NCBI GenBank assembly: GCA_023400235.1
Contig: JAEXFI010000033.1
Span: 1 to 38,660 of the forward strand
From: Bacillota bacterium
Lineage (GTDB): Bacteria > Bacillota > Clostridia > Acetivibrionales > DSM-1351
DNA length: 38,660 nt
Direction: 5' to 3'
In this document: piece by piece, positions 8,490 through 17,080 of the stretch
How positions within the stretch are numbered: the first letter of the stretch is position 1
How the letters are laid out: the number at the start of each line of letters is the position of its first letter
Translations under genes and position numbers: made by a program
Notes under the pieces: generated by a model
Told to the model about the DNA's origin: nothing
The model's database searches: none
What the model saw: only the letters and a program-made list of their open reading frames with translations

Positions 8490-11400
8490 ATGGGAAAAGC
8501 AGCCTTGGGGTTTGATAAAATAAAACTAAATAATTTATCTAGGGATGGCATAATAGAAAAGCAAAAGATTTCTAAGAAGGATATGGCGATTATAGGCATG
8601 TCTGCAAAATTTTCTCTTGCCGATAACTACTCGGAATTTTGGATAAATCTTAGAAACGGAGTCGATGCGATAAGAGAGTTTCCTGAACACAGGAAAGAGG
8701 TCTCAGATAAGTGCATAAAATATGTCAATCCGGGTATAAACGCCAAATATAAAGATGCTGCATATATTGAGGATATTGATACATTTGATTATGATTTTTT
8801 TCACCTGACACAACAAGAGTCAAACTTAATGGACCCGCATCAAAGGATGTTTTTACATGCAGTTTGGGAAACAATTGAAGATGCCGGATACGGCGGAAGT
8901 AGGCTTTCCGGTACAAGAACCGGAGTGTATGCCGGGTATAAAAGTGACGCGGGCACATGGTATCAGCGGCTGATCAGCGAAATAGATCCAAGTTCAATGG
9001 CACTGTCTGTTTTAGGAAATAAACCAACAATGACATCTGGCAGGGTCTCTTACCTTTTAAATTTGAAAGGGCCAAATATGCTTGTGGATACAGCCTGTTC
9101 ATCATCTCTTGCGGCCGTACATCTTGCTTGTAAGGGAATAATGAATGGAGATTGTGATATGGCTATTGTGGGGGGAGTAAGGCTGGATATTCTTCCTGTT
9201 GAAGCTTATGAAAGTGTTGGTTTAAATGAAGATATTGGGATTGAATCCAGGGATGGGCGCACGAGGACTTTTGATGATATGGCAGACGGAACAGGTATTG
9301 GTGAAGGTGCTGCCGCTATTATGCTAAAGCCATTAAACAAGGCAATAGAGGACAGGGATAACATCCATGCAGTCATAAAAGGAAGTGCTTTTAACCATGA
9401 TGGGACTTCCATAGGTATAACAGCACCTAATGCGCTGGCGCATGAGGAACTTATAATAAACGCATGGAAAGACGCAGGGGTTGAAGCGGAAACCATAGCA
9501 TACATAGAAGCACATGGTACGGCTACAAGGCTTGGTGACCCTATTGAGATAGATGGAATACAGAGAGCATTTAGCAAATGCACGGATAAAAAGCAATTCT
9601 GTGGAGTAGGCTCCGTTAAGTCAAATCTAGGACACACAGATAACGTAGCAGGAATTGCAGGATTAATTAAATCGGTACTTGCATTGAAGTATAAAGAAAT
9701 TCCACCAACTATAAACTTTTTCAAGGCAAATAGAGTAATAGATTTTATACTTTCACCACTATATGTTAATTACAAGCTGAAACAATGGACAAAAAGAGAT
9801 TATCCAAGAAGATGTGGAGTAAGTTCTTTCGGTATCAGCGGCTCTAACTGCCATGTTATTCTTGAAGAGGCTCCTGAAGATATTAAAATAGGTTGTAATG
9901 CACAAGACAAGAAAGATATTTTTATACTCTCGGCTAAAAGCGAGAAAGTGCTGAAAGACTTGATAATGGCATATAAAAAATTTGTTTATGACAACAGTGA
10001 TTTCAGCTTGAGCGATGTGTGCTATACAGCAAATACAGGACGGGGGCATTACCGCTTCAGATTAGCTATGGTTATTGAAGATAAAGAAGATTTTTTACTT
10101 AAAATTAAGAGCTTAAACTGTTTTAAACTAGAGGAAAACAATTTAATCTGTGGAGTACGTTATGGGAAAATAAAGGCGGGAAGCGGTAATGGCAGCAAGC
10201 TTGAAAATGAGATGAGAGAGAAAAGCAGATTGGCTGAAGAAAGAATATATGAGTGGATAGACAGTAATAAGAAAAAATCTGACGTTTTTGATGAATTAAG
10301 TGAACTATATGTAGAGGGAGCCAATATTGAGTGGAACCGATTATACAAAGGGGAGTTCAGAAGGACTGTTTCACTTCCCACCTATCCATTCGACAAACAA
10401 AGATGTTGGATAGACATCCCTGAAATCACCGATGAAGCTCGACCTAGATATGTAACAGCGAAAAGAGAAAAAAGTATCCAAAAAGCGGAAGCAACTTCCA
10501 GGATAGATTACTGGAAGGTATTACCTGCATCGCACAGAAGCGAAGAAGACTCTGCTGAATACGAAGCTCCAACAAACGAAGTGGAATTACTGCTGTCAAA
10601 CATGTGGAGGCAGGTGCTGGGTATTGAAAAAGTAGGCATATATAACAGCTTTTTTGAACTAGGAGGAGATTCCCGTAACGCTATCAAGCTTACTGCCAGA
10701 ATTCAAGAGGAATTCGGAACGGAATTGACGCTGCACAGGTTTTTGGAGAACCCCACAGTAGAAGGTATTGCAAAAATAATAGGTAGCCTGGAGAACCCTG
10801 GAAAAACAATTCAGCAAATAAAAAATGAAGCGATAAATTTGCAGCAAAAAAATAAGAATTCACTATTCTATATCACGGAAAGACGTTCATTACTTTCACT
10901 TTTTGCAAGTGGGCAACTTGCTCCTGTAGATGGAGCAGCACTCGTATACTTGAGCAATGATTATAACAATTATACAGAATTAACGGGAGGGCAGATTATT
11001 GAACAATTTTTTGACAATATACCTGTGATTACCAGAGTTTATGAGTGTACAGAAGGCAGGTTTGCAACTATTTGTCTCCCACTGTTCTCAAACCATGTAT
11101 ATTCAAACGATGAGGACTTGATGAAAATGATTTTTCAAGCCCTGAATATAGCAAAAATCATAGGTGCACGTACAGTTTCATTAGCGGGGGTTATACCGTC
11201 GGCGACAGATTATGGCAAGAAGATTTTAACTTCTGATACCTACACTGAGAATTTACCCAAGATAACAACCGGACATGCTACGACAGTATCAGCTGTGGTT
11301 CTGACTATAAAGAGGGCATTGGAAGAGGGCGGAAGGAGCCTGTCCCAGGAATGTGCCGGATTTTTAGGCTTAGGTTCCATTGGAGCATCAACGTTAAAAT

Positions 11401-12056
11401 TACTATTAAAGTGTATGCCCCATCCGAAGAAAATTATTCTTTGCGATATTTTCAGCAAATACGAGCTGCTGGAAAGGTTGAGGGAAGAAATAATTACTGA
11501 ATATGAGTTCAAAGGTGAAATCCAGATACTTAAGTCTCAAGCAGATGCTCCTGAAGGATTTTATAAAGCAAGTCTGATGATTGGAGCAACTAACGTATCG
11601 GAGGTATTGGATATAGAGAGGCTTGAAGCGGGGACAATTCTGGTTGATGACAGCAGCCCTCATTGTTTTGACATGCTAAAAGCTATAAAACGAATGGAAG
11701 AAAAGGGCGATATCCTGGTCACTGAGGGAGGAGTTTTGAAATCACCGTATCCGCTTAAACAGACCTTTTATATACCCAAGGGGATAGAAAAAGTCATGAG
11801 AATGCCGGACATGTCCATAGAATCGGAGTATAACCCATATCACATAATGGGGTGCATTTTCTCAAGCCTGCTTACTTCAAAATATGATGATATAAGTTGC
11901 AATATAGGCGATGTGCATATTAAAGACAGCTGTAATACCTATCAGACGCTTTTGAACTTAGGATTTTACAGTGCGAAGCCGCACTGTGAGCAGCATATAA
12001 TCAGTGAGGGTGTAATAGCTGAATTCAAAAATCAATACGGGAGAGGGAGTTGTTAA
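8490..12056 (+). CDS. Polyketide synthase: KS - linker - carrier - AAR-like thioester reductase
   Basis: An 1188-residue protein. The KS (about 31-470) has an intact triad: Cys203 in DTACSSSL, His342 in HGTATRLGDP and His382 in NLGHTDNVAG. Residues 475-660 look like the flanking linkers of a module whose AT has been lost (ILSAKSEK at the start; VSLPTYPFDKQRCW at the end). A carrier follows at about 690-770 (ELGGDSRNAIKL, Ser728). Residues about 790-1185 resemble cyanobacterial long-chain acyl-ACP reductase rather than the Lys2/SDR-type R domain of NRPSs. They share the lead-in CLPLFSN, a TTGHATT segment like RFTTGNTHT, the nucleotide-binding GLGSIG at 960-965, and IMGCIFSSLL placing Cys1122 where AAR has its acyl-accepting Cys. 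There is no KR, DH or thioesterase. The predicted job is one condensation onto the peptide from the A-PCP protein, followed by reductive release as an aldehyde. KS and carrier calls are firm; the AAR call rests on alignment from memory. Confidence 0.93.
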   Translation: MGKAALGFDKIKLNNLSRDGIIEKQKISKKDMAIIGMSAKFSLADNYSEFWINLRNGVDAIREFPEHRKEVSDKCIKYVNPGINAKYKDAAYIEDIDTFDYDFFHLTQQESNLMDPHQRMFLHAVWETIEDAGYGGSRLSGTRTGVYAGYKSDAGTWYQRLISEIDPSSMALSVLGNKPTMTSGRVSYLLNLKGPNMLVDTACSSSLAAVHLACKGIMNGDCDMAIVGGVRLDILPVEAYESVGLNEDIGIESRDGRTRTFDDMADGTGIGEGAAAIMLKPLNKAIEDRDNIHAVIKGSAFNHDGTSIGITAPNALAHEELIINAWKDAGVEAETIAYIEAHGTATRLGDPIEIDGIQRAFSKCTDKKQFCGVGSVKSNLGHTDNVAGIAGLIKSVLALKYKEIPPTINFFKANRVIDFILSPLYVNYKLKQWTKRDYPRRCGVSSFGISGSNCHVILEEAPEDIKIGCNAQDKKDIFILSAKSEKVLKDLIMAYKKFVYDNSDFSLSDVCYTANTGRGHYRFRLAMVIEDKEDFLLKIKSLNCFKLEENNLICGVRYGKIKAGSGNGSKLENEMREKSRLAEERIYEWIDSNKKKSDVFDELSELYVEGANIEWNRLYKGEFRRTVSLPTYPFDKQRCWIDIPEITDEARPRYVTAKREKSIQKAEATSRIDYWKVLPASHRSEEDSAEYEAPTNEVELLLSNMWRQVLGIEKVGIYNSFFELGGDSRNAIKLTARIQEEFGTELTLHRFLENPTVEGIAKIIGSLENPGKTIQQIKNEAINLQQKNKNSLFYITERRSLLSLFASGQLAPVDGAALVYLSNDYNNYTELTGGQIIEQFFDNIPVITRVYECTEGRFATICLPLFSNHVYSNDEDLMKMIFQALNIAKIIGARTVSLAGVIPSATDYGKKILTSDTYTENLPKITTGHATTVSAVVLTIKRALEEGGRSLSQECAGFLGLGSIGASTLKLLLKCMPHPKKIILCDIFSKYELLERLREEIITEYEFKGEIQILKSQADAPEGFYKASLMIGATNVSEVLDIERLEAGTILVDDSSPHCFDMLKAIKRMEEKGDILVTEGGVLKSPYPLKQTFYIPKGIEKVMRMPDMSIESEYNPYHIMGCIFSSLLTSKYDDISCNIGDVHIKDSCNTYQTLLNLGFYSAKPHCEQHIISEGVIAEFKNQYGRGSC

Positions 12057-13360
12057 AACTCAGGTTTGAGAATATGGGAACACAAATGTGCGTAGATAAA
12101 ACAAGAAGCAATTATAGGTATAATTTCATAACTATTATTTTTTCGAGATTTATTTCGAGCTTTGGCACATCCGTACTTGCATTTGCTTTTAGCCTTTATA
12201 TATTGGATATGACGGATTCTGCCGTTAAATTTTCCATGGTTGTTGGATTGAATATGTTGTCGGGAGCTGTTTTTAAGATTATTGGAGGAGTACTGGTAGA
12301 TCGCTTTGATAAAAAGATAATTATGGTTAATTCTAATATTTTGAGCGGAATATTTATTTTAATATTTATGTTTCTATTTGCTTTAAAGCCAAAAAGTTTT
12401 CTACTGGTAATTGTATATAACATTTTGATACCCATTGTACAGAGCTGCTTCATTATTGTTTGCCAGGCATCAATCCCTAATATTGTTACAAAGAACCAGG
12501 TGGTAAAAGTTAATTCTTCATTTCAAATCATGGAGTCTGCGAAAGGCATTGCGGGCCCTGTTCTTGGTGCACTGGCATATAAAGGCCTTGGTATGAAAAG
12601 CATATTCCTTATTTGTGCTGTTTGTTTATTTACCGCAGGAATTGTACAGATTTTCCTTAAATTTAATGCTGTGGATTCAGTAAAACAAGAGGGTGATGGA
12701 AACATAATTAAAAGTATGGCTAGTGCAATTAATTATGTAAAAAGTGAAAGGATGATACGCAATTTACTTTTGTTTGCAGTAATTGTTCAATTCTTCTTTC
12801 GCCCTGTATTTAGCGTAGTAGTACCGTTCATTAGTTATAAAGTCATACAGGTTACTGGAATTCAACTATCTGTAATCCAGGCTGCGGGAGCTGGAGGTAT
12901 ATTGATAGGGGCACTGGTGCTTTTGATTGCAAACTCTGAAAATCAATTGCTGAAGTCTTTTTTTGGACTGCTTGAAGCCCAGGCCATACTTATCATGTCA
13001 TGGGCCATTATATATTTTGTATTTAAATTGTCGGCAATGGATTCGAAATGGATGATAACTATAGCCTTTGCTGGAATATTGCTGTTGATAGATGCTCTGA
13101 ATACGATACAGAATGTGCCTGTCTTCACATATATGCAGCTTGCAGTACCCGGCAATTTGAGAGGCAGGGTTTTTGCTCTGGCTTTTGGAATCATGGAAAT
13201 AACAGTGCCGGTGGGTATGTGGATATATGGATTAGTTTTAAATAATTTCTATTGGGTTTACCTGCCGATTTCCGCCGGGGTGCTGATTATAATGATATGC
13301 TTTTTTGCCAGAAAGAAGCTGAGCTTCAAAGATTATGTTATTACAGAGGAGAAGAATTAA
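12050..13360 (+). CDS. MFS exporter (MFS_3 / EntS-like)
   Basis: A 436-residue, strongly hydrophobic protein with about 12 membrane segments, organised like the major facilitator drug/siderophore exporters of the MFS_3 group. It has a first helix SRFISSFGTSVLAFAFSLY and a loop GGVLVDRFDKK matching the conserved GxLaDRxgRr motif between helices 2 and 3. It lies in the plasma membrane and probably exports the product of the upstream assembly line (inference from position). The TTG start at 12050 overlaps the PKS stop codon by 7 nt, with GGGAG ending 6 nt before it, which suggests translational coupling. The alternative ATG at 12074 has only a weak ribosome binding site. The gene is followed by an AT-rich 6-bp hairpin. 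Confidence 0.88.
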   Translation: MLKLRFENMGTQMCVDKTRSNYRYNFITIIFSRFISSFGTSVLAFAFSLYILDMTDSAVKFSMVVGLNMLSGAVFKIIGGVLVDRFDKKIIMVNSNILSGIFILIFMFLFALKPKSFLLVIVYNILIPIVQSCFIIVCQASIPNIVTKNQVVKVNSSFQIMESAKGIAGPVLGALAYKGLGMKSIFLICAVCLFTAGIVQIFLKFNAVDSVKQEGDGNIIKSMASAINYVKSERMIRNLLLFAVIVQFFFRPVFSVVVPFISYKVIQVTGIQLSVIQAAGAGGILIGALVLLIANSENQLLKSFFGLLEAQAILIMSWAIIYFVFKLSAMDSKWMITIAFAGILLLIDALNTIQNVPVFTYMQLAVPGNLRGRVFALAFGIMEITVPVGMWIYGLVLNNFYWVYLPISAGVLIIMICFFARKKLSFKDYVITEEKN

Positions 13361-13372
13361 TGAGAGGCTTCT

Positions 13373-13390
13373 ATAACATTTTGTTATTTT
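13373..13390 (+). terminator. Weak AT-rich hairpin after the exporter gene
   Basis: ATAACA at 13373-13378 pairs with TGTTAT at 13382-13387 across a 3-nt loop, followed by TTTAATT. The stem is short and AT-rich, so termination would be partial at best. The rest of 13391-13518 shows only AT-rich DNA and the ribosome binding site of the next gene. Confidence 0.3.
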
Positions 13391-13518
13391 AATTAGGATA
13401 GATTGCTCCCTTCATCGGCTTCTTTGTTGAGGTAGAAAATAGTTCGCGTGTGGCTGTGAACAGAATATAATTTGAAAATCAATAAATATAATAATCAGAA
13501 CAGGAGTGAGGTACCAAT

Positions 13519-14379
13519 ATGTATCATGTAGGAATTATAGGAGCGGGAGTCATGGGAACCGGTGTTGCACAAAGCGTGGCACAAGCCGGACATGAAGTTA
13601 CTCTGATAGATATGTCAGAAGAAATACTTGAGAAAGCAAAGGAAGAGATTAAGAGAAATATTCGCTTTCAGGCATTCTTCAAGAAGAATGAGAATGAACA
13701 ACCGTTGGACCAGGTGTTGGAGAGAATTACGTATACTACCGATTACCAGAAGGTTAAGGCCGCTAATGTTATCATAGAAAACGTTCCGGAGGTCTGGGAT
13801 ATAAAAAGGGATGTATATCATAGATTGAATGAACTTTATATAGAGGAGAGTATATTCCTGGCGAATACTTCATGTATTTCTATAACCAAAATAGCTGCGC
13901 AGCTCAAAAATCCCTCAAAGGTTATCGGGGTTCATTTTATGAATCCTGTACCTTTAAAGCCGACAGTTGAAGTAATAAGGGGCTACCATACTTCAGAAGA
14001 CACCGTCAATCTGACAAAAAGCTTTTTAAGCAGTATAGGAAAAGAATGTATTATTGTAAATGACTATCCGGGTTTTGTTTCAAACAGGCTTTCACACCTA
14101 TTAATGAATGAAGCGGCATATGTTGTACAGGATCAGGTGGCCATCCCAAGGGATGTGGACGATATTTTCAAAAAATGTTTCGGACATAAAATGGGCCCTC
14201 TCGAGACAGCTGACCTGATTGGATTGGACACTGTTGTAAATTCCCTTGATATTTTATATGAAAGTTATCAAGATACAAAGTTCCGGTGCTGCCCTTTACT
14301 CAGAAAAATGGTTGATGCAGGGCTTCATGGCAGAAAAACCGGAAAGGGATTTTATGCCTATGATGGATATAATCTTTAG
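13519..14379 (+). CDS. 3-hydroxyacyl-CoA dehydrogenase-like protein of extender-unit synthesis (FkbK-type)
   Basis: A 286-residue protein of the 3-hydroxybutyryl-CoA dehydrogenase family. An N-terminal NAD-binding fold (GIIGAGVMGTGVAQSVAQ, residues 4-21) is followed by the family segments ANTSCISI, GVHFMNPVP (with the catalytic His) and NDYPGFVSNRL, and by a helical C-terminal domain ending GRKTGKGFYAY. Length is normal for the family. Its neighbours are an ACP, an acyl-CoA dehydrogenase and an FkbH-like protein. In methoxymalonyl- and hydroxymalonyl-ACP pathways (FK506/FK520, zwittermicin) this homologue oxidises the terminal alcohol of glyceryl-ACP; that role is assigned here from the family and the four-gene context. 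The ATG is preceded by AGGAGTGAGG. Ordinary fatty-acid metabolism is the alternative but fits the neighbours poorly. Confidence 0.9.
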   Translation: MYHVGIIGAGVMGTGVAQSVAQAGHEVTLIDMSEEILEKAKEEIKRNIRFQAFFKKNENEQPLDQVLERITYTTDYQKVKAANVIIENVPEVWDIKRDVYHRLNELYIEESIFLANTSCISITKIAAQLKNPSKVIGVHFMNPVPLKPTVEVIRGYHTSEDTVNLTKSFLSSIGKECIIVNDYPGFVSNRLSHLLMNEAAYVVQDQVAIPRDVDDIFKKCFGHKMGPLETADLIGLDTVVNSLDILYESYQDTKFRCCPLLRKMVDAGLHGRKTGKGFYAYDGYNL

Positions 14380-14412
14380 TATTGAATATTTAAAAAGAAA
14401 GGGGTGTAGAAC

Positions 14413-14652
14413 ATGGGGAATATTAACGAAAAGGTAGAAGGTTTCTTATCTAGATTCTTCAGAAAATATGAGCTGAGAGGTGATGAGGATATATTTTCAC
14501 TAGGATTTGTAAACTCACTTTTTGCCATGCAGCTGATTATGTTTCTGGAAAAAGAATTTGATTTGGCAGTCGATACCACAGATCTAGAGATTGATAATTT
14601 TAGAACTATTAATTCAATCGTTTCCTTTGTTGAGACTAAACTAGCCTCATAA
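14413..14652 (+). CDS. Dedicated acyl carrier protein (FkbJ-type)
   Basis: A 79-residue carrier protein. The phosphopantetheine attachment site is Ser35 in GFVNSLFAMQL, the pattern typical of discrete ACPs that carry glyceryl-derived extender units rather than the DSL motif of fatty-acid ACPs. It should carry the three-carbon unit through loading by the FkbH-like protein and the two oxidations, and then present it to the acyltransferase (established for the FK520 and zwittermicin systems, inferred here). The ATG follows AAAGGGG with good spacing. The gene lies 33 nt after the FkbK-type gene and 54 nt before the acyl-CoA dehydrogenase gene. Confidence 0.92.
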   Translation: MGNINEKVEGFLSRFFRKYELRGDEDIFSLGFVNSLFAMQLIMFLEKEFDLAVDTTDLEIDNFRTINSIVSFVETKLAS

Positions 14653-14706
14653 AAGCTTGGGAAGAACAGAAAAGCATATATATTTATTTAGTAAGAGGTA
14701 AAGCAT

Positions 14707-15843
14707 ATGAAAATTGAATTGACTAAAGAACAACATGAGTGGAAAACTCAATTCCGTGAATTTGTAGATAAGGATGTTATCCCGTTTGCGGCTGAAAACG
14801 ATAAAAAGGAATACATGAACCCCCAGGTGCTGGAAAGGCTTATTCATAAGGGGTATCTTGGGTCTATGCTTCCAAAGGAATATGGTGGGATGGGTCTGGA
14901 TATGATAACCATAGGTATTCTTAATGAAGAAGTAGGCAGGGGGTGCTCATCAGTCAGAAGTCTGCTGACGGTACACGGAATGACAGCACTAGCCATCCTT
15001 AGATGGGGAACAAAGGAGCAGAAAGATTACTGGCTGCCCAAAATGTCTAAAGGTGAAACTATAGGAGCTTTTGGCCTTAGTGAGCCAAATGTGGGAAGTG
15101 ACGCCAAAAGCGTGGAATCAGCAGCTATTCCCTTTGAAGAGTATTACATAGTAAACGGCCGCAAAAAGTGGACAACAATGGGACAAATAGCTAATCTGTT
15201 TCTGGTTATAGCACAATGCGAAACAAAACCGACTGCTTTTCTCATTGAGAGGAATACACCAGGGTTTTCGACAGAGCCAATGAGATCAATGATGGGTTCA
15301 AGAGCATCTATGATTGCCGAACTAAAAATGGAAAGCTGCAAAATCCCTAAGGGAAATATTGTTGGTAAAGTAGGTACAGGACTCTCACATGTTGCACTTT
15401 CGTGCTTGGACTATGGGAGGTACACGGTTGCCTGCGGTTGCGTTGGCCTAGGACAAGCCTGCCTTGAAGAAAGTGTCAGATATGCAAGAAAGAGAAAACA
15501 ATTTGGTGCTCCATTACGAGAAAATCAACTTGTACAAAAAATGATAACTGAGATTGTTGTAAATGTGAAAGCAGCGAGGCAGCTTTGCTATAATGCTGGT
15601 TACCTGAAAGAAGTTGGTGATCCTGACTCAATTATTGAAACATGGGTTGCAAAGTATTTTGCTTCGGTTATGGTGAATAAAGTTGCAAGCGATGCAGTGC
15701 AAATCCATGGTGGGAACGGATGCTGGGGAGAGTACCCCATTGAAAGGTTCTTTAGGGATGCAAGGGTCAATGAGATTATAGAAGGCACTACACAAATGCA
15801 TGAGGTACTTATTGCAACGAATGCCTTTAGGAACTACCATTAA
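14707..15843 (+). CDS. Acyl-CoA dehydrogenase-like flavoprotein (FkbI-type)
   Basis: A 378-residue protein of the FAD-dependent acyl-CoA dehydrogenase family, full length. Visible family signatures are GAFGLSEPNVGSDA (flavin and substrate binding), the YARKRKQFGAPL segment, QIHGGNGCWGEYPIERFFRDAR and IIEGTTQ, in which Glu359 sits where the catalytic base of short-chain members is found. In extender-unit clusters this homologue oxidises the aldehyde or hydrate form of the ACP-bound unit to the malonyl level. That role is inferred from the adjacent ACP, FkbK-type and FkbH-type genes. A GAGG ribosome binding site precedes the ATG. Nothing is truncated. Confidence 0.92.
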   Translation: MKIELTKEQHEWKTQFREFVDKDVIPFAAENDKKEYMNPQVLERLIHKGYLGSMLPKEYGGMGLDMITIGILNEEVGRGCSSVRSLLTVHGMTALAILRWGTKEQKDYWLPKMSKGETIGAFGLSEPNVGSDAKSVESAAIPFEEYYIVNGRKKWTTMGQIANLFLVIAQCETKPTAFLIERNTPGFSTEPMRSMMGSRASMIAELKMESCKIPKGNIVGKVGTGLSHVALSCLDYGRYTVACGCVGLGQACLEESVRYARKRKQFGAPLRENQLVQKMITEIVVNVKAARQLCYNAGYLKEVGDPDSIIETWVAKYFASVMVNKVASDAVQIHGGNGCWGEYPIERFFRDARVNEIIEGTTQMHEVLIATNAFRNYH

Positions 15844-15872
15844 GAATAATTAAGGAGTTAGGGTGGTTAAAT

Positions 15873-16958
15873 ATGCCTGATGACATAAAAATTAATAGTG
15901 AAAATTCTTCAAGAAAAATCAAATGTGTTGTTTGGGACTTGGATAATACCATATGGGATGGGACGATTCTGGAGAGCGGCAATGTTTCATTAAGGGAGGG
16001 TATACTGGATATTATCAGAACACTGGACAGCAGGGGGATTTTACAATCAATAGCAAGTAAAAACGAGTATGAACATGCTATAAAAACACTCAGGGAGTTT
16101 GGTATAAGTGAATACTTCATTTACCCTCAGATTAACTGGGAACCAAAATCAGCATCCATAAAAATTATAGCACAATCTATTAATATAGGCCTGGACTCCA
16201 TTGCTTTTATAGATGACCAGGCCTTTGAGCGAGATGAAGTTGGTTATATGCTGCCCCAAGTGCTTTGTGTAGACGCATCAGATATTTACCGGATACCGGA
16301 CATGCCTGAAATGATTCCACGGTTTATTACTGAGGATGCAAAAATACGGAGAAGTATGTATCTAAGTGATATTGAACGGAAAAAGGATGAAGAAATGTTT
16401 AGCGGCCCGCAAGAGGAGTTTCTGGAAACGCTTGGGATGGTGCTGACCATATCGCCTGTAGGTGATGATGACTTGAAAAGGGCGGAAGAACTTACAGTCA
16501 GAACACACCAATTAAATAGTACAGGGTATACGTATTCCTATGAGGAGCTTGATTTCTTGCGAAAATCAGGTAATCACAAACTATTGGTAGCAGGACTTAA
16601 GGATAAGTATGGAAAGTACGGGAAAATCGGCCTGGTGCTGATGGAATGCAGTGCTAAAGTTTGGACTATTAAGCTCTTGCTGATGTCCTGCAGGGTAATG
16701 TCGAGGGGAATAGGTACAATTATATTAAACTTTATTATGAGAACAGCCAAAATGAGAGGTGTAAAATTGCAAGCTGAATTTGTAATGACAGATAGAAATA
16801 GAATTATGTATATTACTTATAAATTTGCAGGCTTCAAAGAGGTTGGAAGTAGTGAGGGCTGCCTTTTGCTGGAAAATGACCTGAACCATATACAAGATGT
16901 TCCACAGCATATAAAACTTATAATTGAAGAAGACGAGGAAAATATAAAGGCGGGATAA
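15873..16958 (+). CDS. FkbH-like HAD-family glyceryl-ACP synthase
   Basis: A 361-residue protein of the FkbH family. The N-terminal HAD domain has VVWDLDNTIWDG with nucleophile Asp22 and Asp24, an ASKNEYEHA segment, and FIDDQAFERDEV as the third HAD motif. The C-terminal GNAT-like half contains RTHQLNSTG, a close variant of the RTNQLN motif diagnostic of FkbH. Family members take the three-carbon unit from 1,3-bisphosphoglycerate, remove the phosphate and load it on a dedicated ACP. Here the partner should be the ACP encoded at 14413. The ATG follows GGAG and GGTGG. The gene closes the four-gene hydroxymalonyl cassette; no methyltransferase follows. Confidence 0.93.
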   Translation: MPDDIKINSENSSRKIKCVVWDLDNTIWDGTILESGNVSLREGILDIIRTLDSRGILQSIASKNEYEHAIKTLREFGISEYFIYPQINWEPKSASIKIIAQSINIGLDSIAFIDDQAFERDEVGYMLPQVLCVDASDIYRIPDMPEMIPRFITEDAKIRRSMYLSDIERKKDEEMFSGPQEEFLETLGMVLTISPVGDDDLKRAEELTVRTHQLNSTGYTYSYEELDFLRKSGNHKLLVAGLKDKYGKYGKIGLVLMECSAKVWTIKLLLMSCRVMSRGIGTIILNFIMRTAKMRGVKLQAEFVMTDRNRIMYITYKFAGFKEVGSSEGCLLLENDLNHIQDVPQHIKLIIEEDEENIKAG

Positions 16959-17080
16959 TTTATGCATTAATAAATGTCAGAGCAGTATCTGATACTTTTT
17001 ATAGGGTTTGTAAATCCCAATTGCTGCATAAATATTAGAGAACAATAAAATTCCATTTTAACATAAAGGAGCGGGGATAA

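Noticed and set aside
10860..12053. Ordinary NRPS R domain (SDR/Lys2 type) or thioesterase at the PKS end
   Set aside because: There is no N-terminal GATGFLG with YxxxK as in SDR reductases and no GxSxG serine hydrolase motif; the pattern fits AAR better.
13519..15843. Butyrate/fatty-acid operon (hbd with acyl-CoA dehydrogenase)
   Set aside because: The intervening GFVNSLF-type ACP and the following FkbH-like gene, with no crotonase, thiolase or Etf genes, point to extender-unit synthesis.
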